Shown here piece after piece: positions 57,435 through 62,737 of a stretch of DNA of 64,000 nt. Below the pieces are notes generated by a model. The model was given only the letters and a program-made list of their open reading frames with translations, had not been told where the DNA came from and searched no databases. Both the position numbers and the translations under genes were made by a program. Origin of the DNA: Thiomicrospira cyclica ALM1 (GTDB taxonomy: Bacteria > Pseudomonadota > Gammaproteobacteria > Thiomicrospirales > Thiomicrospiraceae); NCBI RefSeq assembly GCF_000214825.1, contig NC_015581.1, positions 992,001 through 1,056,000 on the forward strand, read 5' to 3'. Position 1 is the first letter of the stretch. Every line of letters begins with the position of its first letter.

Positions 57435-57660
57435 CACGCATCGCCTGTTGATAAGCCAGCGCATCACAGTTTTTAAAAGCCTTCACCTTAAAAGCTGAAA
57501 AATCAAGCACATCTGCCCTTTCTACTCCAGCTACACTTTGGGACACATTAGCCTGCTCACTCAACACAATCACCTTCACATGCTGGTTTTTAAACTGCTC
57601 AAAATTCGGAATACGCACATACTCAGACACAACATCGGTTTCAAACTCAACGGCATACAT
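57421..57660 (-). CDS. Antitoxin partner of the broken VapC-like toxin
   Basis: 79 aa from the ATG at 57660. The N-terminus MYAVEFETDVVSEYVRIPNFEQF and HVKVIVL match the pattern of small antitoxins that pair with PIN toxins (compare the 61505-61735 gene, which shares the alternation). C-terminal part is charged and helical. It keeps its frame although the toxin is broken, so it may persist as an orphan or cross-neutralise related toxins. Confidence 0.75.
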   Translation of the reverse strand: MYAVEFETDVVSEYVRIPNFEQFKNQHVKVIVLSEQANVSQSVAGVERADVLDFSAFKVKAFKNCDALAYQQAMRDEWE

Positions 57661-57740
57661 AATCAAACCCTCTCAACTAACAAGCCAAACCCTATATTAC
57701 CCAAATCGCACACTTAACGCCAACTGTGAATCTATCGAGA

Positions 57741-57863
57741 GATCCTGAATCAAGTTCAGGATGACGGTGCTGGGTTCAGGGTGACGCCTTTACCGTCATT
57801 CCGGCTTTCATCACCGTCATTCCGGCTTTCATCACCGTCATTCCGGCGCAGGCCGGAATCTCA
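57741..57863. repeat. Family B and A palindromic repeats between TA modules
   Basis: One complete family B copy (GATCCTGAATCAAG, TTCAGGATGAC, 57741-57765), a half copy, then two tandem 21-bp half A copies (CGTCATTCCGGCTTTCATCAC) and a full A copy at 57836-57863. The last three bases form the yoeB stop. Confidence 0.9.
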
Positions 57864-58124
57864 CTCATAATGCGTCCAAAGGCGAATAACTTTAATAAGT
57901 TTTTCGTCCTCTAGCACCTGATACACAATGCGATGTTGAATATTAATACGTCTTGAATAGGCACCTGCTAAATCGCCAACCAATTTTTCAAAACGCGGAG
58001 GCGTAACGAAAGGATCTTGTTGAATTAATTCGAGCAATGCTTGCGCTTTAGACTTCAACCCACTGGCACTCAGCTTTTTTGCATCCTTAACCGCCTGCTT
58101 GGTATAAACCAGCTTCCAACTCAT
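57861..58124 (-). CDS. yoeB: YoeB-family mRNA interferase toxin
   Basis: 87 aa. The sequence WKLVYTKQAVKDAKKLSASGLK and RRINIQHRIVYQVLEDEKL follows the Txe/YoeB fold; the C-terminal WTHYE gives the catalytic His and Tyr region. YoeB binds the ribosomal A site and cleaves mRNA. Its TGA stop is contributed by a family A repeat, so the last codons may be variable. Antitoxin gene directly upstream, four-base gap. Confidence 0.88.
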   Translation of the reverse strand: MSWKLVYTKQAVKDAKKLSASGLKSKAQALLELIQQDPFVTPPRFEKLVGDLAGAYSRRINIQHRIVYQVLEDEKLIKVIRLWTHYE

Positions 58125-58128
58125 TGGC

Positions 58129-58371
58129 TTACCAAACTAACTCAGTATCACACTCTTCAACAGGCGTTTTCAAACCTTCAACAATCGATTCACGCATCCC
58201 AGGCGTACTTAACAAAAACAAGGTTTCATTAATCGCGCTCCAATCCTCTTCAGAAATGAGCACCGCATTGCCTTTCTTACCTATGATTGTAATGGGTTCA
58301 TGTGATTCGTTGACCTGCGCAATCAAACCATAAAAATTGGCACGTGCCGCCGTAGAATTTAAAGACGTCAT
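58129..58371 (-). CDS. yefM: YefM/Phd-family antitoxin
   Basis: 80 aa. N-terminal Phd/YefM fold with NSTAARANFYGLIAQVNESHEPITIIG and GNAVLISEEDWSAINETLFLL, typical of YefM. The C-terminal acidic tail should wrap YoeB. Antitoxin-first order, four-base gap to yoeB, and expected autorepression. Confidence 0.9.
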   Translation of the reverse strand: MTSLNSTAARANFYGLIAQVNESHEPITIIGKKGNAVLISEEDWSAINETLFLLSTPGMRESIVEGLKTPVEECDTELVW

Positions 58372-58460
58372 TTAAAACACCTCAATAGAATAATCATCAA
58401 AACCTAAGTGTACGTCATAACGTACGCCACTACAAGTCTATCTGTTTACACTTCGCAAGA

Positions 58461-58642
58461 GATCCTGAATCAAGTCCAGGATGACACCACCTCGTCATTC
58501 CGGCGCAGGCCGGAATCTCCTACCGACTCCACCGTCATTCCGGCGGAGGCCGGAATCTCAAACCGACTGTGCAAAACCTCAAGAGATCCTGAAACAAGTT
58601 CAGGATGACTCCACCGTCATTCCGGCGCAGGCCGGAATCTCA
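58461..58642. repeat. Five interleaved palindromic repeats (families A and B)
   Basis: B at 58461-58485, A at 58493-58519, A at 58533-58560, B at 58584-58608, A at 58615-58642. They fill most of the 355-bp gap between yefM and brnA. The remaining part holds the brnA terminator and no gene. Confidence 0.9.
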
Positions 58643-58682
58643 AACCGACTGTGCAAACCCTCGAAAGATCCAAAAACAAAAA

Positions 58683-58701
58683 CGCCGGATTCCATCCGGC
58701 G
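58683..58701 (-). terminator. Terminator downstream of brnA
   Basis: CGCCGGAT-TCC-ATCCGGCG hairpin; T-rich run on the minus strand from CCAAAAACAAAAA. Almost the same element lies downstream of the vapC pseudogene. Confidence 0.8.
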
Positions 58702-58726
58702 CAAAACGCTATCCAACTTTTTAAAA

Positions 58727-58945
58727 TCAAGCGTGGTTTGGAACATTAACCTGCTTTGCAAGTTTCAACAGCTCTCGCAATGCGTTATTAACCGCCGCAT
58801 TATTGGGAAATGCTGCAGCCACATCAGGTTCTACAATCACCACATTTGACGCTTGTCGCAAGCGTTCGGCATACTTGCCAACCTCCGCACTATCAAACAA
58901 TGCTGGATCATATTCATCTTTCATATCATCATCGATATTGCTCAT
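58727..58945 (-). CDS. BrnA-like antitoxin
   Basis: 72 aa. Acidic N-terminus and helical C-terminus (DVAAAFPNNAAVNNALRELLKLA). Position behind brnT with 17-base overlap is the BrnT-BrnA order (toxin first). DNA-binding region not obvious, so the antitoxin assignment rests mainly on position. Confidence 0.7.
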   Translation of the reverse strand: MSNIDDDMKDEYDPALFDSAEVGKYAERLRQASNVVIVEPDVAAAFPNNAAVNNALRELLKLAKQVNVPNHA

Positions 58946-59207
58946 ATTTCCACCTCTCGGCTTTAGTAGCCAGTCTTGCGCTTATGATACGAATACAATT
59001 TTCTTCTACTGCCGTATGCACCACAAGCAATATATTCATAGCCGCTGACAAACCTAGTGTTAAAAAACGTGACTCACCTACAGACGAAAATGGGTCCAAA
59101 ACGGTACGTGAAAGATCATCATAAAACACACTGCTTGCCTCTTCAAAAGAAACGCCATGTTTCTGAAGATTTAATTTGGCCTTATTCTCATCCCAGTCAA
59201 AAATCAC
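58929..59207 (-). CDS. brnT: BrnT-family ribonuclease toxin
   Basis: 92 aa from a GTG at 59207; no in-frame ATG fits the family start. FDWDENKAKLNLQKHGVSFEEASSVF is the classic BrnT N-terminus, and RIISARLATKAERWKYEQY the C-terminal end (IISARxA...E). BrnT cleaves RNA and is neutralised by BrnA. Upstream sequence 59208-59300 shows no gene; the promoter should be there. Confidence 0.92.
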   Translation of the reverse strand: MIFDWDENKAKLNLQKHGVSFEEASSVFYDDLSRTVLDPFSSVGESRFLTLGLSAAMNILLVVHTAVEENCIRIISARLATKAERWKYEQYR

Positions 59208-59300
59208 GCTTTCATCCAGTTCATTTTCAATTCAGTATACACCTAGATAATACAGAGAACCATTCTTAGGCTTCGCTACGCGCGAAAATGACACTTTTAC

Positions 59301-59487
59301 CGTCATTCCGGCACCACGCCCGTCATTCCGGCGCAGGCCGGAATCTCAAACCTTACCCGTCATTCCGGCGCAGGCCGGAATCTCAAACCTTACCCGTCAT
59401 TCCGGCGCAGGCCGGAATCTCAAACCTTACCCGTCATTCCGGCGCACATTAGGCGTCATTCCGGCGCAGGCCGGAATCTCCAACCTA
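59301..59487. repeat. Array of family A repeats with exact 37-bp period
   Basis: A half copy at 59301, then starts at 59321, 59358, 59395 and 59432 exactly 37 bases apart, then 59454. The first three units are identical: palindrome plus CTCAAACCTTACC. Identity suggests recent duplication. It is not a CRISPR array: the intervening sequence is the same in each unit. The array fills most of the 396-bp gap between brnT and the next toxin gene. Confidence 0.92.
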
Positions 59488-59518
59488 CCACTTATACCCC
59501 AAAAACAAAAAAGGCAAC

Positions 59519-59533
59519 GGCATCAACAATGCC
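59519..59533 (-). terminator. Terminator-like hairpin after the second VapC-like gene
   Basis: GGCAT-CAACA-ATGCC with T-rich run (AAAAACAAAAAA on plus) on the minus strand, 70 bp downstream of the toxin stop. Confidence 0.55.
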
Positions 59534-59603
59534 GCCGCCATTACTTTGATTAGATCATACAAACTTATATCAACCAAAAAAGCTTTCTCTGCTTACGCGA
59601 ATA

Positions 59604-59987
59604 TTACTTAAGTTCAACGGTTGTCACCTTTAAATCTAGCATCTTGAAATCATCAACATTATTGGTCACTATTTCAAAGCCATGCACCTGCGCGGTAGCA
59701 CCAATAATCGCATCAGGCGTTTTAATTTTATAATGTTGCCTGTTTATAATAGTACGATTTGCCACGACCTCATCGAGTTCATAAACCGTAGCATTTGAAA
59801 TAAACTCGATCGCTTTGTCATTTAAAGCAACATCACTCAAAAGTTTTTGCCAACTCAAAAACTCAATTTTCGTGATGATCGAAATATTAAAACTTGAACG
59901 AAGAATATCAACCAATGTCCCATCATCGGTAAGACCATTAAAAAAATAGATGACAACATTGGTATCAAGCAAATATTTGTTTTTCAC
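59604..59987 (-). CDS. VapC-like PIN-domain toxin
   Basis: 127 aa from a GTG at 59987. PIN acidic residues are present: YLLDTNVVIYFF (first Asp), SIITKIEFLSW (Glu), TPDAIIGATA (Asp) and TNNVDDFKML (last Asp). PIN toxins are Mg-dependent RNases, often cutting initiator tRNA or 23S rRNA. Three bases downstream of its antitoxin gene. Confidence 0.9.
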   Translation of the reverse strand: MKNKYLLDTNVVIYFFNGLTDDGTLVDILRSSFNISIITKIEFLSWQKLLSDVALNDKAIEFISNATVYELDEVVANRTIINRQHYKIKTPDAIIGATAQVHGFEIVTNNVDDFKMLDLKVTTVELK

Positions 59988-59990
59988 CGC

Positions 59991-60221
59991 TTAATCCCAT
60001 TCGCTTCTAGTCTGCGATAAATAGTCATCCACATCTGCCTTACTCACTGAAGCCGCACCAAAAAACGCCATAGGGTCAAAGGTCTTCTGCTCTTCAACTT
60101 GCGTCGTTTTAACCAAATCAAAAAGCGGCAACACAATAACCTCTACATCCTTACCAACATACTCTTTTGGAATATGCAAATTGTAATACTCGTTATCCGG
60201 TCTAATAATTTCTCTCAACAT
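59991..60221 (-). CDS. Antitoxin partner of the 59604-59987 PIN toxin
   Basis: 76 aa. MLREIIRPDNEYYNLHIPKEYVGKDVEVIVLPL resembles small antitoxins with an AbrB/beta-type N-terminus that pair with PIN toxins. Charged C-terminus ending SRSEWD. GGA upstream of the ATG at 60221. Gap of three bases to the toxin. Confidence 0.75.
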   Translation of the reverse strand: MLREIIRPDNEYYNLHIPKEYVGKDVEVIVLPLFDLVKTTQVEEQKTFDPMAFFGAASVSKADVDDYLSQTRSEWD

Positions 60222-60304
60222 AGCTTTTCCTTCATTGCGTTTATCAAGCCGTGAGTTTTGATTCTACCCTAAAACCAAGCCAATACCATGAAAGCCCTCG
60301 AGAG

Positions 60305-60381
60305 ATCCTGAAACAAGTTCAGGATGACGGTGCTGGGTTCAGGATGACACCTTTGTCATTCCGGCGCAGGCCGGAATCTCC
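60305..60381. repeat. Family B and A repeats between TA antitoxin and GIY-YIG gene
   Basis: B at 60305-60329, a half copy, and A at 60356-60381. The GIY-YIG stop lies 10 bases to the right, outside the palindrome. Confidence 0.9.
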
Positions 60382-60391
60382 AACCGACACT

Positions 60392-60676
60392 TCAAACAAT
60401 AGAATCCCACAAATCATTCCAATCAGGGTTCATCTCAGAAACCAACCTATTTTTCCAATCGCGATGCCAGTTTTTCAACGCCTTTTCACGCTTAATGGCT
60501 TCAGACATATCTTCATGAACCTCGAAATAAACTAACTTCGTAACATTATATTGCTTGGTAAAGCCATCAACTAAATGATTGCGATGTTGATATACGCGCT
60601 GTACCAAATTTGACGTTACGCCAATATAAAGCACTTTATTATTTTCATTAGACAAGATGTACACGGCTGGCTGCAT
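60392..60676 (-). CDS. Small GIY-YIG nuclease (COG2827-type) embedded in repeats
   Basis: 94 aa from the ATG at 60676; GAGGGT five bases upstream. The frame runs further upstream, but only through the 22-bp tandem and palindrome, so that extension is not likely coding. VYILSNENNKVLYIGVTSN (about residues 5-23) is the GIY-YIG motif; LVQRVYQH has the conserved Arg; EAIKREKALKNW has the catalytic Glu. Standalone members are predicted DNA nucleases. A C-type palindrome starts 15 bases before the ATG, so hairpin formation could affect translation. No partner gene. Confidence 0.88.
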   Translation of the reverse strand: MQPAVYILSNENNKVLYIGVTSNLVQRVYQHRNHLVDGFTKQYNVTKLVYFEVHEDMSEAIKREKALKNWHRDWKNRLVSEMNPDWNDLWDSIV

Positions 60677-60690
60677 ACAAACCCTCAAAA

Positions 60691-60820
60691 GATCCCGGCC
60701 TTCGCCGGGATGACGTAAATGAAATGCCGGTATGACGTAAATGAAATGCCGGTATGACGTAAATGAAATGCCGGTATGACGTAAATGGTATGCCGGGATG
60801 ACGTAAATAAAATCCCAGGA
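60691..60820. repeat. Palindrome (family C) plus five 22-bp tandem repeats
   Basis: GATCCCGGCC-TT-CGCCGGGATGAC at 60691-60714. Tandem units TGACGTAAATGAAATGCCGG start at 60711, 60733, 60755, 60777 and 60799, each 22 bases apart. The first three are identical; the last two diverge (GGTATGCCGGGA, AAATCCCAGGA). Each unit looks like the half-stem of the C palindrome with its flank. Confidence 0.9.
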
Positions 60821-60833
60821 TGACGCCTTTCCT

Positions 60834-61068
60834 GTCATTCCGGCGCAGGCCGGAATCTCCAACCAACATCACCGTCATTCTGACGAAGGTCAGGATCTCA
60901 AACCGACTGTACAAACCCTCGAGAGATCCTGAATCAAGTTCAGGATGACACCACCTCATCATCCTGACGAAGGTCAGGATCTCAAACCGACTGTACAAAC
61001 CCTCGAGAGATCCTGAATCAAGTTCAGGGTGACACCACCTCGTCATTCCGGCGCAGGCCGGAATCCCA
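60834..61068. repeat. Family A copy and an 84-bp tandem duplication carrying A/B palindromes
   Basis: A at 60834-60860. A unit of 84 bases starting at about 60873 (TCATTCTGACGAAGGTCAGG ... B ... ACCACCT) is repeated at about 60957 with few changes; a third part ends as an A copy at 61043-61068. This fills the gap between the GIY-YIG gene and the next TA pair (60677-61133). No gene seen. Confidence 0.88.
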
Positions 61069-61082
61069 TACCAACAAAAAAA

Positions 61083-61100
61083 AACGCCTAAACAGGCGTT
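61083..61100 (-). terminator. Terminator downstream of the 61134-61508 toxin
   Basis: AACGCCT-AAAC-AGGCGTT perfect hairpin with a nine-base T-run on the minus strand. Confidence 0.88.
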
Positions 61101-61133
61101 ATTATGCTGAATAATTCTTCGACTGATTAAAGC

Positions 61134-61508
61134 CTACCAGTCCTGCGTCACGCATTTATTCAGTTTCTTATCAAAAGAAAAAACCTGAACACCGATTGAT
61201 TTACTAGCCGCACAAAGCAACGCATCAACAAAATCAATATTTTTCTCAGCAAAGAAATTCAGTGCTAAAGAAACAATTTTTTCATCTTGCAAAAGCACAT
61301 TCTCTTTCTGACAAAAAAGATCAAGTGTTTTACAAGCATCAATCTTTGGAACCTGGTAAGTTTTTGTCAAGACATAAACAACTTCAGCCAAAACCTCATT
61401 CGGCACAAAAACCGTCTTCTCTTCTAAAATGGCAAGCGCCCGTGCAAATAGCTCATCATTATCTGCCAACAAATAACGCAATATAATGTTCGTATCGCAA
61501 TAATTCAT
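61134..61508 (-). CDS. VapC-like PIN-domain toxin
   Basis: 124 aa. PIN motifs: MNYCDTNIILRYLL (first Asp), PNEVLAEVVYVL (Glu), IDFVDALLCAAS (Asp) and SFDKKLNK (last Asp). An RNase toxin. It overlaps the antitoxin stop by four bases. Different subfamily from the 59604 and 61845 toxins. Confidence 0.9.
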   Translation of the reverse strand: MNYCDTNIILRYLLADNDELFARALAILEEKTVFVPNEVLAEVVYVLTKTYQVPKIDACKTLDLFCQKENVLLQDEKIVSLALNFFAEKNIDFVDALLCAASKSIGVQVFSFDKKLNKCVTQDW

Positions 61509-61735
61509 GCCTTTTCATCCGCAACGGCCTGCCAAGCAATCTGCCTTTCTATATCCATAAGCTCAGGTTTTGCATACTTTGAAAGCGCACCCGCAATACT
61601 TGCTGACTCATTATTTAGACCGGGGCTATCTTCCGTAACAATAAACACTTTCACATGCTTATTCAGTACACGAGCGTAGTCCTTAAACTCAATAAAAGGG
61701 CTGGTAATATCCGTTTCAAAAGCTTCTACATGCAT
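61505..61735 (-). CDS. Antitoxin partner of the 61134-61508 PIN toxin
   Basis: 76 aa. MHVEAFETDITSPFIEFKDYARVLNKHVKVFIV parallels the antitoxin at 57421-57660 (both start FETD, then a DY/NF stretch and HVKV), so these two TA pairs share one ancestor at least for the antitoxin. Helical charged C-terminus. Confidence 0.8.
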   Translation of the reverse strand: MHVEAFETDITSPFIEFKDYARVLNKHVKVFIVTEDSPGLNNESASIAGALSKYAKPELMDIERQIAWQAVADEKA

Positions 61736-61819
61736 TTAACACCCCCATAAAAACAAAGTTAAACTTTTATTTTACCCGAAAATAAACGTGTCATGTCCAC
61801 CGTCATTCCAAACCACCAC

Positions 61820-61847
61820 CGTCATTCCGGCGCAGGCCGGAATCTCA
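61820..61847. repeat. Family A repeat providing the stop codon of vapC
   Basis: CGTCATTCCGGCGCAGGCC then GGAATCTCA; on the minus strand the final TGA is the stop codon of the 61845-62243 toxin gene. Confidence 0.88.
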
Positions 61848-62243
61848 AACCCAATTCTCGAGCCTTAAACCCGGAACGCGTTCAAATTCACACAGGTTAT
61901 TGCTCACCAAAATAAGACCTCGGCTTCGAGCGTGTCCGGCAATCATCATGTCATAAGGGCCTATTGGTTGACCTTTTGCATAAAGTTCTGCGCGAATTTG
62001 ACCAAAATGAGTCGCGGCATGGCTATCAAAATCCAGCACATCCAAACGCGCGATCAAACCTTCAATATCGGCAAGATTCCGCTCAGGTTGGTTAGATCGT
62101 TCGGCACCGTAAATCAATTCGCCAACTGTAATCGTCGAAATCGCCATCTGCGTCACATGACTATTAAAAGCATCACGGACCTGCCTAGGTCGGTTTTTTA
62201 AGGTATAAATCAGAATATTGGTATCGAGCAAATACTTGATCAT
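61845..62243 (-). CDS. vapC: VapC toxin (PIN domain RNase)
   Basis: 132 aa. YLLDTNILIYTLKNRP has the first Asp; AISTITVGELIYGAERS the Glu; PIGPYDMMIAGHARSRGLILVSNN the third Asp; the terminal region VPGLRLENW is typical. Its antitoxin overlaps it by four bases. The TGA stop comes from a family A repeat. Confidence 0.95.
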   Translation of the reverse strand: MIKYLLDTNILIYTLKNRPRQVRDAFNSHVTQMAISTITVGELIYGAERSNQPERNLADIEGLIARLDVLDFDSHAATHFGQIRAELYAKGQPIGPYDMMIAGHARSRGLILVSNNLCEFERVPGLRLENWV

Positions 62244-62476
62244 AAGGATTCGCGAAGCTGATCCGGCTCTTGCGCACGCTCGTTCATAAAATCATCGCTC
62301 ACACCTACAGCATCAAACCAATCATCCCACGTCTGTTCAAGCGGGGTGATAATGCGAGTTTTGCCAATTGCGGTAATGACAACCTGCTTAATACTTTCGT
62401 CCAAGGCAACCGATTTTGGCAAACGTACGGCCTGAGATTGGTTATTTTTAAAAAGGGTTGTTGTAATTGCAGTCAT
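62240..62476 (-). CDS. vapB: VapB antitoxin (AbrB/MazE-like)
   Basis: 78 aa from the ATG at 62476. The swapped-hairpin DNA-binding N-terminus (TTTLFKNNQSQAVRLPKSV) is characteristic of VapB with VapC. C-terminus FDAVGVSDDFMNERAQEPD should bind the toxin. Antitoxin first, four-base overlap. Confidence 0.92.
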   Translation of the reverse strand: MTAITTTLFKNNQSQAVRLPKSVALDESIKQVVITAIGKTRIITPLEQTWDDWFDAVGVSDDFMNERAQEPDQLRESL

Positions 62477-62558
62477 CACAAATGTCCTGTATATCCAAAA
62501 GGTTTATACATGTTAATCTAATCCAGTACGGCGGTCAAACAGCAACGAAACTTCGAGA

Positions 62559-62727
62559 GATCCTGAATCAAGTTCAGGATGACACCACCTTGTCATTCCG
62601 GCAGATTACCCCGTCATTCCGGCGAAGGCCGGAATCTCCAACCGACTGTGCAAACCCTCGAGAGATCCTGAATCAAGTTCAGGATGACACCACTGGGTTC
62701 AGGATGACGGGGTTGGGTTCAGGATTA
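62559..62727. repeat. Cluster of family B and A repeats between vapB and galE
   Basis: B at 62559-62583, half A at 62591, A at 62612-62639, B at 62664-62688, then two B half copies (GGGTTCAGGATGAC and GGGTTCAGGATTAC) ending ten bases before the galE stop codon. The vapB promoter must be at the left end of this 260-bp gap. Confidence 0.9.
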
Positions 62728-62737
62728 CAAAACCTGA

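Noticed and set aside
59301-59487. Possible CRISPR array with 37-bp period
   Set aside because: The text between palindromes is identical in each unit, there are no unique spacers, no cas gene is nearby, and the same palindrome occurs singly elsewhere.
60392-60862. Longer GIY-YIG protein starting at 60862
   Set aside because: The extra 62 residues are the translation of the tandem and palindromic repeats; the ATG at 60676 has a proper ribosome-binding site and fits the family.
60648-61046. A 132-aa protein on the minus strand
   Set aside because: It is made almost entirely of translated repeat units (such as HPELDSGSLEGL twice) and has no family match.
56899-62737. Chromosomal integron (TA cassettes on one strand separated by repeats)
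   Set aside because: No integrase was found and the repeats lack attC core sites (RYYYAAC/GTTRRRY); they are short simple palindromes.
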